Shown here: piece by piece, positions 13,115-25,500 of the stretch | Position numbering within the stretch: the first letter of the stretch is position 1 | Layout: each line of letters opens with the position of its first letter | Source: Adineta steineri | Lineage: Eukaryota > Rotifera > Eurotatoria > Adinetida > Adinetidae | Reading direction: 5' to 3' | NCBI GenBank assembly: GCA_905250115.1 | Contig: CAJNOI010000019.1 | Coordinates: 184,030-248,029 of the forward strand | Length of the DNA stretch: 64,000 bases | Translations under genes and position numbers: made by a program | Notes under the pieces: generated by a model | The model's input: only the letters and a program-made list of their open reading frames with translations | Database searches by the model: none | Told to the model about the DNA's origin: nothing

Positions 13115-14906
13115 TTATTGCTTCGCAACTCGCGGTGTCATTGCCATTCGTTGACGAATAGCATCTATATCAGTACGTAATTCTTTTAAGTTCAATCGTA
13201 AAGAATCAGAACGTCCCCGCGTTGTGCCGCCAACGGATGATGATGCCAAGCGCATTTTATTCATTTCTAACTTCATTGCTTGCATATCATCAATTAATCG
13301 TTTTAAATATTGTTTAGTTTCATTGTCAGTATCAGTATTATTATTATTGTTATTATTATTATTTGTTGGTGGTGGACCATATTTTAAACGTGTTCGAGAT
13401 GGATGAGATATTGTATTATATATTTTTGATTCCGGTTTGGATGCTGAATGACTATGACCATTTACTTGATGACGTCGATGATGATGATGACGATGATGAG
13501 ATGATTGAATAAGTATAGCTGATGCATCAGCATTTTCAGCACTTAACGGACGACTTCGATATTGATGATCGGAACGTTTGGGTGAAATAGAACGTGAACG
13601 TGTTGAAGATTTATCATATCCATCACTAGTTGCAGTCTGTTGTGTTTCAATATGAGCAACAACCATACCATTTGTATTTGATGGTGAAAGTGTAGTTTTG
13701 ATTTTTTCACCTGTTGGTAATGGAATAACTTTAGGTACATAGCTAAATGAAAAATTCATTATAAGAGAAACAAAAATTCATTAAATATTATCTTTACCGA
13801 TTATAAATTCCCATTGGAACTACAGGTGCTTGTTGAGCAGCTTGCCATGCAGCTATTTGTTGTTGTTGAAAAAGTAACTGTTGTTGTTGTAACTGTTGCT
13901 GCTGTTGTTGCTGTAGTAGTGTTTGTTGTTGCTGTTGTTGCTGTTGCTGAGGTTGTTGAGGTTGCTGCTGTTGCACTGGTGTGGGTGATTGTGCTATTGT
14001 TATTTTTTGGCTAGTATTATCCGAAGATTCTTGTGGTTTACTAGGTTTTTGAGGTGATCGTGATCGATGTTTATGACGATGTTTACTACCACTATCACTT
14101 GCTGTTTTACTTGATGAATTTCCAGTTTTAACTTTTCTTGGACTTTTATGACGTCGATATCCTCCACTATCATCTCGACTACTATGATAACTATTATTAA
14201 ATGGTGTATAACTAAGTTGTGGTAATGGTGGAGCTGATAATGGTGTTTTTTCTCTAGTTGTATTTATATCACCATCACGTACATATAATATTCTTCTTGG
14301 TGATTGCTGTCGATTAGCTTTACCTGCACGAAAAATATCATTAGACTTTTGAGATGATGGAGATATTAATTGTTTATTATCTGGTGATTTGGTATCAACT
14401 ATAATTTGATTTTCATTACCTTTTGAATAAGATGATTGTTTAACATGTCGAAAATCATCACGAATTAAATGTGCATCCGATGGATGTACAACATATAAAA
14501 GTACGCCTTTCATGTTAGATTTAACTTCTTCATAAACAATACAAATAACATTATTTATATTTGGTTGCATAAATATATCATGAACATGTGCTATAGGAAT
14601 AAAAACAGGTATACGTGTTCGAGCTATTTGAGGATCTTGTGCTTTTATTTGGATTCCAACTCGACTAATACGAATCCAAACAGCCGTAGCTATGAACATA
14701 AGAAAAGATTTAATAGAAATAGAAAAAAAGAATTCCTAAAAATATTCTAACATACTATAAGGTTTTCCAGTGGTAGCATGATTAATAATGCTACGAATTG
14801 TATCTGAGGTGTAGGTACTAATTAAAGTTGAGTTAAGTGGAAAAGCTGTATAACGTCGAGATGTTACACCATCATTCGGATTGTTATACGTTATTAACTG
14901 GTTCAT
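13115..14906 (-). CDS. PolyQ, Ser/Arg-rich protein with a possible PTB-like N-terminal domain
   Basis: Not recognised as a named family. Exons 14906-14756, 14689-13798, 13742-13115 give about 555 residues. The first roughly 150 residues look folded (TYTSDTIRSIINHATTGKP, then AVWIRISRVGIQIKAQ, IPVFIPIAHVHDIF, NVICIVYEEV, KGVLLYVVHPSDAHLIRDDF). This alternation of beta strands and a final helix resembles a phosphotyrosine-binding (PTB/PID) fold, which is inference only. The remainder is disordered: Ser/Arg/Lys/His stretches (KHRHKHRSRSPQK), a polyQ block coded by plus-strand 13857-13976, then a His run, polyAsn, and a C-terminal helix rich in Leu/Met (KQYLKRLIDDMQAMKLEMNK). This architecture would suit an adaptor or nuclear scaffold. 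Convergent with SDHC. Confidence 0.75.
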
Positions 14907-17577
14907 ACTTAGATTTATTTGTCAGACAAATGATCTGAAACGTTGGATATTACAAAATATTTAAAGGGTAAAGTAGCTAACAAGCAAACCTAGATAGTGA
15001 TGATTGATATTCTCACTTGATGATGTATTCGTCGACAACTATATTTAATTATAAACTTCTCCCTTACTCTCAACTTTGACCAATGTTATAGGACAAAAGT
15101 GTAAATAAGAAATGTATTGACATATTCTATTTCTTCTTATTTCAACAGTCACGCTTGATTTGTATTCTTCTCTTTTTCCTCGTTTTGATAATAATAAGCA
15201 TGTAGAAAAAAAATCATTAAATAGGACGAGAGTAACTTGAGGTTTTGCAACGTGCTCTTCTCAAATGATTGCTTTTTTGGCCACATCGAATCTTTCATAA
15301 ATTGATCGTATACTGACACGTCATAATGAAAATAGATAGGCGTACATTTTACATATATTATGACAACTAAAGGAAAAAAGACAAAAAAAATGTGCACATG
15401 CTTCACACATCTAGATGTGTATATTACGTTTTGCAACACTATGGTGACACCTACTACTACTACTACTAATGAACATTTATGTCATCTATAGAAGTTGTCG
15501 TGATAGAGCTAAATGATGAATGATTGATTATTATATCTGATACTTCGAGTATCATTTAAAAGTTTTTTAGTAAGAACATATGAAAACTAAAGTTTTATGT
15601 ATATACATGTATGTATAATAGTAAGATTAAAAAATGAAATAATTGTTTTTTTTGTCTGTCAATAAAAATCTTTCGTATTTTTGAAAAAACGAACTAATTT
15701 GATTATATCTGATGAACTATTGAAACGTAATTGGAAAAAAGGTACTCTTTTTCACAGATAATTTTCTGTGACTGGTAAATGTCGCATGATTTATTACGTT
15801 TTCATTGCATTTTTTTTATATAAAAACGTATTTGAAGCTGCATAAACATTAATTGATTTAATTAAACTGTCCAATAATATAAGTTATACCGTGTCAAAAG
15901 TAAACTAAAGAAAACAAAATATTATTTATCGTCTACGTCTTGTTCAGGATAATTAAAAGTCAAGGTTTCACTGGATGCTCACCGTAAAGAATAATATTTT
16001 ACATTTAACGCAATCGAAATTTATTTACGTAAAAATGATAAAATTCTTATCGTGCAATTTTTTCGTTTCATAGTACACTAACGAATTTTTTTTTTGCGTC
16101 TTTAGTTTTTTTTACTAGACAAGATACACTTGTTATTTTATGGATATATCCAACATCGATATATTTTTTTTTCTCATCTTGATATTTATGTTGAAGATTA
16201 ATCTTTAATAGATGTATAGTATCAGAACACAAAATCATATTGATAGAAATCGAAATTAATTTAAATTAACAAAATATCAGGTACTTTTGTCGTTCTCTAT
16301 GCTCTTCATAGAGATATATTTTTTTTGCATGTCTATCGAAATGATACAACCTTGCCAGACCTCAAAGGACAAAACTTCGTAAATTGTTAGTCTACAAAGT
16401 TTTTTGACAGTAGGAAAAAAAAGGAGATAGAAAATGATAAAACTTTATATAAAATAAACTTTTTAATTAAAATAAATATAGCAATTATAATATACTTTTT
16501 CTTTTCGACTCACTGATTAATCATTTGTTTTTATAGAAGAGCAAAAACAAACATTTTTGACAGTATACAATTAGATAAAATAGATCGAAATCTCTTCCAA
16601 TCACAGCATCTTAATGGACTAATTGACAGTCATATTGATATGACCCTTTTTTTGACAAATGATGTTTTATGACGTATCCACAACACTACATAATAACATT
16701 GAAATCCTATATCCTCGTTGTTCAAGCATAACATCATTTTCGTTACCTTATCTTTCGTCACTCGAAAATGATAAGTCTATTTCCTTCAACTTGTCTATGA
16801 TGACAGAATGATAAACATAACTTGATAATTGTTAGTTTTCTTTTTTCCTATAATCCTGATAAGGTATATATACATATATAATTAGAGAAACAATAATTTC
16901 TATATAATAATACTCTTTTTTAATGAATAGAATAAAAGATTATGTAAATGATAGTTATTCAGAATAAATTTTCTTCGAATAAATAATTCATAAAAATTTT
17001 TAATACAATAAAACGTTTCATAGTCAATACTTAATGCATTTAGAATAACTAAAGAACTTTTAAAATGACGTTAAAAAATATCCTTTTTTACTCCTACGTT
17101 TTGTTCTTTAAATCAAATTTTAATGCAGACAATTTTGTCCTCAAAGAATTATTCTACGATCTTTTTTATTACTTAAAAACATCAACAGAAGATTTAAGGC
17201 ATATGAGAAAAAAGACGTCATTTTAATAGATAATGAAGATCATATGCAGAAGCCTAAGAACATTCCTGTCATATGAATAATGTGTGGAAATGAAATATAA
17301 GCTACCTGACAGAAAGTCATGATATTTTCTTTTTTCATAATAATTGTTGAAAGAAAAAAGATAATTAAAGTGCTGAAGGAGATTTTAATATTAACTTTTC
17401 TATGTCGTACTTATTTTATATGGTCTTAATAATCAACAGTTGCTCGAGTTCATTTATATCCATTGAGAGATAGGTTAAAATACCACAAAGATGTCATTTA
17501 TTTTCTTCCTTGGAAAAAAGAACATTGTCAAGAAATTAAAAAAAAATAAAACATAAAACAAAAAAAAAATTGTACAA
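14907..17577. other. Spacer, nothing recognised
   Basis: A/T-rich sequence with a short (TAC)n run near 15452-15467 and many homopolymer tracts. No exon with splice-bounded, family-like coding sequence was seen on either strand. Confidence 0.5.
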
Positions 17578-18869
17578 TTATGAAAAATTTTCATCTGATC
17601 GAAATGATGGATTTTGTTCACCATGAATACGAACATCATATAATCCATCTTTTATAGTTGCTGATATTGTTGGTAAATTAGTATTCGTTTGTTGTTCAGT
17701 TACAGGAGATGCTGATGATGTTGCTAATGATATCATTGAATTATTATTATTATTAATATTATTTACATTGGATTGACGACGACGACTTATTGTTGATGGC
17801 AATGATATACGATATGCAGCAAGTATATCGAGATTACATAATGGACAATGTCGATGATTAAGTAACCAAGGATCAACACAATGATGATGAAATGTATGAC
17901 CACAAACTAAAGCAATAAGAATTTTATATATAATTTTTTTTGATTTAAAAATTCTTTTCTTATGCTTACCTAATTGTCTAACTGTATCACCAGTTTTAAT
18001 TGAATCTAAACATATAACACATGATTCTTCTGTTGAAGGATTTTCAGTAACATGAATTAATGGAATTTTAGTCAAAGCTTTTTTAGCAGCATTTGATAAA
18101 CGATTTTGTAAACGATCTTTTGTGGTACGCGCACGACGTTGTTGACAATAATAAAATATAAGCCATGATATACATAATGATATAAGTATACAAATTGATA
18201 CAGCTATAAATATTGTTGCCGATTGTGATCCAAACCAGATATTTTCATGATTAAAATCATCATAATCCATGTCTAACGGTTGCAATGATATATTTAATTG
18301 TGTACGATTATCTCTTGCTATATTAAATAATAAAGAACCAATTGATTTTTGAACATAAACAGATAATATATCTGAATTATTGTGTACCATATTGTACATA
18401 TCAAAACCTGAATTTTGTGGATCATATATAATAACAGCTGAAAACAAAAAAAATCATTCTTTGAAATTTTATTGAATTTTAAAAAATTTAAAAAAATACC
18501 TGTAGCTCCATATTGTTTGGCACGTGTTATTTTAACACTAAATGTACAATTTCCACCTCGTTGAATAATAGCAATACCATTTGAATAATTCAAAGATTTA
18601 ATTGGTTGTTGACAACCATCATAATTTCCGTTTCCATCAAGAAGTATAAATGCTTGACCATTAAGAACTTTCAATTGACTACCTTTCGTTGATACAATAC
18701 CATTTGTTCGACTTTCTTCTGTTTTATTTATATAATTTGAATATGGTGAATAATATTCAAAGTTAATTATTGTTGTTGTGTAACTTTCAATATATTTTGG
18801 TAAAAGAATAATACAAAGATAAATGTAAATAATCATATTTGAAGATAATAATCGTCGAAAATTTATCAT
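17578..18869 (-). CDS. PA-TM-RING E3 ubiquitin ligase (RNF13/RNF167-like)
   Basis: Membrane ubiquitin ligases of this family sit in endosomes/lysosomes with a lumenal protease-associated (PA) domain and a cytosolic RING. Exons 18869-18500, 18437-17970, 17906-17578 give about 388 residues. Order: signal peptide ([18 protein letters not shown]); PA domain ([33 protein letters not shown], split here by an intron); a transmembrane helix ([22 protein letters not shown], positions about 18215-18150); basic linker; then a RING-H2 finger CVICLD...[15 protein letters not shown]...CPLC with all eight metal ligands across the last intron. The C-terminal tail is Asn/Ser/Thr-rich. The ATG at 18869 gives the signal peptide. 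Sequence supports the RNF13/RNF167/RNF150-type architecture but not a single orthologue. Confidence 0.9.
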
Positions 18870-19207
18870 TATCAATGGTGTTAACCGGGATGATGAGAGC
18901 AGATAGATGAATTCTTTTTGTCTACAACATGAAGAGGAAAAATGTACTTTAATTTCCTTTTTCTCTGTCTTTTGTCTCCTTTTTTTTTCTTCTTTCGCTT
19001 AGAAGCATAAGAACTTTTGGAGGAAGACTGATCATGCTGATGGCAAGAAGAAAAAAAGGAGGAGAGGAAAGTACAATGTCTCATACTCATTAGTATTTCC
19101 TATTCATCAGACGCACACGAGTGTAAAAAATTGTCTATAGCGAAGTATTTTTTGTTAGATAATACTTGATAATGACGCAGGTATTACTATTTCATATTGA
19201 GATATAG

Positions 19208-19238
<31 letters not shown>

Positions 19239-22200
19239 CAAGGGAGAGAGGGAGGAAAAAAAAGAATAATGATTATTTAATTACATTTCTCAACCTTGAC
19301 CGTTTAAAAAAAAAGTATATCGTTTTTGATTTATAGATTTTATTACCAATAAATCGAGATTCTATATGAAAGGAATAACAAAATACTCATTTATATATAC
19401 ATGTTGTTATATAAAAGAAAATTGATTATGAAAAAGTTATGGACTTAAAGAACATTTTTTTTCATACTGTACTATTTGAACTGAAAGTGATAAAAAATTT
19501 AAACGAATATGTACTCGTCTTTAATCCTAATGTTTACAATAGATATAACTATTTGTATTCTCTATATAGATGTTCATTAGATTTGATTAATTTAGATCTC
19601 AATAAACACACGCCCGTCATTTCTTTCACACATTAACCTAATTTTTAACAAAGAAAAAAAAGCTTCCTTCACGCAAAACAACTTAAAATATTCCTATTCT
19701 CAGTGTGTCAAAAAAAATACTCTTTTTTTTTAAATAGGGGTGTGGGTGTATGCAAAGAAGAAAAAGAAACTTACGAAGTTGCCGTTGTTCTGTAGCCGAA
19801 AAAAATATTAACATAACTATACTATTTTCATCAAGGTAAAAACATACACTTAAGTGGCATCATAAGCAACATTCTGAAAACAGGGCACTTGTCGTATCAA
19901 GGTTGTCTGATAGTCAGTGAAATATAACACTAAATAAAGGCCAATAAATGTTTTGAAAAAGAAAGAATTGATAAAAACATAATGATTTCAGTGGTTTCCA
20001 ATTTGATAGAAAATAAAAAAATACCTTTACACAACAAAACATAAAGGTACTACTATTATTATCGTGTTGTTTTTCCAATAGCTGCCGTCAAACATTACTC
20101 TCTTGTGCTCATACGTTATGATGAGTACTTCAATTTTTTTTTCTGCTATATAAAAAAAAGCGAGTAGTAAGCAAGTAATAAAAAGAAAAGAAGGAAGAAA
20201 GAAATGGGGACAACAAAACGTATGTAAATGCATGTGTATGCGCAATTTTTTTTCTTCTTCTGGACGTTTATAGTTACTATTGCAATGTGTCTTTTCACAC
20301 ATTCACATAATGCGATTTTTAGCCAAACATCGACCGTTGTTTCATCGTCATCGTTGTCGTTTAACCCTTCTCTTCTTCTTCGTCTTCTTCTTTTTTTCCT
20401 ATCATCTTCTGGGAAAAAAATCATTTTCTTTCGGAACAATAAATATAATATTAAAAGAGAACTACATATTCAATTGAACAAAAACAGCTGCCTACTTGTG
20501 ATAGAATACTTAGGTAATTGAACTCGATTATCTAATAGTACACACATAGCGTGTCGACGCGTTTTTTTTATTCATTATTACTTTAAAAAGATATGTATGT
20601 CGTTCACACATATTAGTTGAATTTATTTTAATGATGACAAATGATTATCATCAAATGAAGATATAAAAAAAATATTTTTCTATTTTCTATGCGTGATAAT
20701 TAAAGATAGATATATATAAATTCTATAAGCAGAAAAAAAAGAAACCAGTCGTGTAAACAAAATCTCTAAAAAACAGTCAGGAATTCTATTTTTTTCTCTC
20801 TCTTACATTAAAAAAAAAGGAACGACAAAAATAAACTTAATAGAAACCTAAGATTTGAACTATTTTTTCATCTCATTCAACTGATTTACCTTTATCATAA
20901 AATAGATATAGACAGTATTATCAATCATTGACATACATATTAATGAAAGATGACAGTTAGTAAACTTTAGTGACTACTAGACAGAGTATGTAGTTCGATA
21001 ATTGCATAACACATGGATTGTCTTTTTTTGAAGATTTATTTTATTGACTGATTGGACTTAACAAAAAAATTTCATAATTCTAGGTAAAGGCTATTGGTCG
21101 TTGACAAAAGTATTGTTTTATTCCAATAGTTCGAAGCCTTTCGATGACATTTTCTCTATAATCTGCAATATATATCTATGTATGTGCTTGTTATAAAATC
21201 TATCTTATGATGCAGACAACACATCGCCGTCTGTCTGGACGATGAATGTTATTGAAAAAAAAAAGCGAAGTAGGAAAGAAAGAAATCAGATCACTCATCA
21301 TATGCTATTGTTTGAACGGATGGCTATTCAAATCAATGCAACAATTGAGTGTCCATCACGTTTTCAAATATAGAAGAAAAAAATAAAACGGAAAGAATAG
21401 ATATATCTTTTTACCAATGATCTTATTTTGATGAAATGATTAATAATATACGCACTATATACATCGATTAAGCCATCGTGTCATCCAGACAAAAGAAAAA
21501 GAAAGGATTATAAACTGCTGTGTTTTTCAATCAAGTTCACCCATCACATCAACGATGAAATTCGTGTTAATATGAACGTACGAATTATTTACTCTAAGTC
21601 TATTTGACGCGACAACAAAATCAGATAAAAATTGCATGTGTCAGATCAATCTGCAAATGATGACTGATTTCCTTCTTATATATATTTTTCAAATATATAC
21701 TCAACTGATAGACAAATATGTATATATGAATGATGAAAAAGAAGCAAAATCAGCATCAACAACACTAGTAGAATCAATGCATAATAACTATCGTCTCGTC
21801 AGCGTTGTTATACATAAACGTTAATCGTTCATTTTCTACTTACCGTATATATGCTAATGGCACTTGTCAAGATTCAAATAGATATATATATATATATATG
21901 TAAACGAATAGGAAAAAAAAGGAACATGACATCAAGATCATGGTTAAAAGTATTGAATAAATGAGGTCGTTTATTGTTATATGCAAGATTTTTCAATGAC
22001 ATATGAATATTATTATCTATGATAGTTTTCATGTACTTGTACTATTGATAATGATATGATCATACATTATATTAAATAGGTAAGAAAATGGAAAATGTTC
22101 AAGGTTGTTAATGATTTAATGTTCTTGAATTAGACTTTCTTAATTACTAGTGCATCATAATATTCTTACAATTACAAAATAAAACTATGAAAATAATATT

Positions 22201-22521
22201 TCTCTAAAGTTTAAATTAGATTTTTCTTTTTTTTTTTTTGTTTTATTTCTAAGCAGAAAGAAAGAAAAAATGTGTGATAATTATAAACATGTACATTTCT
22301 TTTATTCTCTTTGGTTACTTTACATGATAGTGTGTATAGGCGCAAGACAGAAAAAACAAAACGAATAGAGAGTATATAAACAATACAAAAAAAGCAAACT
22401 AATCAAATATCTGACAAAAACACACGCATAGAAATTCATGAATATGTTAATAAACAGAAGACAAAAAATAGAAATAGCTTAGAAGTAAAATAGATTTACT
22501 TGAGCTATATATAAGATATTT
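18870..22521. other. Long spacer between RING ligase and PAR-3
   Basis: About 3.6 kb without a supportable gene. It holds a (TA)n run at 19213-19239, a shorter one near 21881-21898, and T-rich/CTT-rich tracts around 20370-20410. Small open frames are low complexity and lack splice-supported continuation. Confidence 0.5.
19213..19239. repeat. (TA)n microsatellite
   Basis: Pure TA run upstream of the RING ligase gene. Confidence 0.8.
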
Positions 22522-25500
22522 TTAAACATTAGCTGGATTTTCAAATTGTAAATAGGCACGTGATTTTGTTGTATAACTTGCTTGTTGAGATGTATTAATC
22601 GGATAATCTAGATTTTGATTATGAGGTATAAAATGATTTGATTGAACTGTATAAGTAGTTGGATATGGTGAACGTGATTTTGTTTGATGAGCTTTTAATG
22701 ATTGTGTACCATTCATATTTGTTTGTAAGAATTGTCGAGGAATAGGTGGATGGGAAGGTTTTTGAAGGTTAATTGATAGAGAAGATTTACCAGGAATAGG
22801 TTGTGTTTCATGTCGTGTTTGGATGAAATTATCTATCATTTGTTGATTATGAGACATTTGACTGGAGTCAAAACGATATGGTTGATAACCTTGTTGTTGT
22901 TGTTGTGTATTTGAAGAATGAAGAAAACCATTTGATGTACGTTCGTTCTAAAGAAACAATATGTAATTACAAACTAAAGACTTTTGTTAAACTCAATCAT
23001 TGATTAGTTTCCTCGATAGTGTTTATACTTAAAATTTGATGTTATTATAAACAGTAAACTTTTCCTTGGGGAAATTTGTTTTTTTTGATTACTAAGAAAG
23101 ATTTTATTTACACTCTGAGATTTTGATGATGTTGAATTTGATCGTGTACTGAATGGCACTGGTGGAGGTGGATAAAATGGTGTATGACTATCGTGAGGTG
23201 ATGATCGAGAATGAGTAAGATGCGATTTTATTGTTTGATTTGGTGATGATCTAAAAATAAATTGAAATAAAACAAAATTTAAAAAACACTTCATTTATAC
23301 TTTTCTTCTTGATTTTCTTTTCGTTTTGATCTAAAAACAAGAATTTATTATGTAAAAACGAATAAATTCAATTTTACTTTGTAGTAAATAAATTTGAAAA
23401 TTTAAATTTTTGTTTTTCTGTTTTATTGGATTTATCACTATTTATAGATTCTAAATAATCAATAAATCTCGTTATTTTTTGTTCTAAATTAAATAAAAAA
23501 CATACCATCTCGATTCTGTTGCCCATATGACTTATCAACAGCATGTCGAAATGAGTCATTACAAGCTCTATTACGTAATTTTGCTTGACGTTTTCGTTCA
23601 TCATCTTCTATTGGCTTGTAAATACTTTCATATGATGATGAACGAGGTAAAATTGAAGGTGTATCAGGTAATATTCGAGGTGGTTGTCCTATAAAAAAAA
23701 ATATCAATTTATAGATAAAAAATACTTATACCATTTTATATCAATTCAAAGTCATGCAAAACACGTCTGATATATCGAATTTCATTAGATCATATAGTCG
23801 ATAAAAGCAATATGTATATATTTTACTAGACAATTTAATACGACGCGAGACTTTCTTGGCTGAGAATATTTGGATAGAAAATGTTGGAGATTTGTTTTTT
23901 GTGGATTTATACATACTTCGTTCACTACTTGTTCGAGCTTCATGAAATGATCGTTGTTTCCATTGAACAACTTGATTATTTGGTTGTTGAGTTGTACGAC
24001 GTTTTTCCGATATACTTTGTCGAAATGGAGTTTCACGTTCGAATGGATTAGTACTAGAAAAATCGATTAGAATTATAATGAATATTTATTTTAGCGTCTG
24101 AATAGTAATTCGGAAATGATATTACAACGATCAAATAGAAAAGAAGTGTTTATATTTGTCTTTCCGGCAAGTGTAAAATAAAATATTTATAACTTCTCTT
24201 CCTTTGTTGATTCTAGCGTAATAATCTTCAATACGAACAGTTCAAATGAAAACAAACTAACTCTTAATCTCAAATTTAAGAAAACTATTTCATGTAATAC
24301 ATTCGCTTACCTTCTATTACTGATTTCTTCCTGATTTTCTAAAACAAAAAAAAATATCAAAAAAAATTTTTTATTTCATATTCAACTTACGTTTTTCACC
24401 CAATGTTGTTTTGTTTCTCGTAGGTGATTGATTTATTGTTGAACGAATTTCAGAGTCTAATAATTTTGTTGATTCTATAAGATATACATTAAAATTTATC
24501 TTTAAATTAAATCGAAGATTATTACTTGAAGGTGGTTTTTGATTAACTGATGGAACAAAATTTGTAAGATCTAATTCATTCTCATCATTATTATTCATTG
24601 TTAATGCAGGTGGTAATAATTCAATTTCTTTAACATGATTTAAATTCATATCTTGTTCATCATTTAAAATACGTGAAATTGTTATTTTAATAAATCCAGG
24701 TTGAATTTCTTTTCGTACAGCATCATGTAAAATAGCTGCAGCATCTAAATTCGATAGATTTACTAGTGATGAATCATTAATAATAAGAATTTGATCATTA
24801 GAACGAAGGCGATTATCCTACAACAACAAAAAATTTCATAAGAAAACGAAAATTTTCGATAAAAAAATGATTTACTCGATAAGCTGCACCACCAGTTAAA
24901 ATACTTTTAACAAATATTCCAAGATCAATTGATTGTCCATCAACAATCGATGTTTTTCCTTTAAGTGTTATACCTAATCCAGCTGACGATGTATCTCTTA
25001 ACGGAATATTAAACGTCATTAATTGTGTTTTAACTTCATCATTTATCTGAAAAAAACCATTATTCTATATTTATTCTCTTATATAATTCATCAAAATCAC
25101 TTACTAAATCTTTTGGTAATGATCCGTCGTTTTGTCTTGATATACATAAATGAACAGTATCACCAATACGTGTTTCACGTAATAAACCAACTGTATCTTG
25201 TAATGACATTTGTGTAACATCAATGGAATTAACAGTTAATAAACGATCACCATTACGTAAACGTCCATCTTCAATTGCAGCACCTTTAGGAAATATTGTT
25301 TTAACATAGATTGGATTAGCAATACCTGTTGGATTATCACGTGATGCTAATTTAAAACCTAAACCATCATAACCTTTAATAAGAGTAATTTTTATTATTT
25401 TTCCTAAACGTTTTGTATTTTGATTAATTTCAGGTTTGTTATTATTATTCAAATAAAATGATGTTGATAAAGATTGTCTTCGACTTATTTTTAATTCAAG

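Noticed and set aside
15149..15439. 96-codon minus-strand frame
   Set aside because: A/T-driven, no homology, no splice partners.
20027..20521. Open frames of 65-97 codons on both strands
   Set aside because: Low-complexity Phe/Leu/Lys-rich translations of T-rich tracts, mutually overlapping, with no splice context or family similarity.
22031..22130. Possible tRNA-like or structured RNA
   Set aside because: Only short A/T hairpins; no cloverleaf with a T-loop consensus could be drawn.
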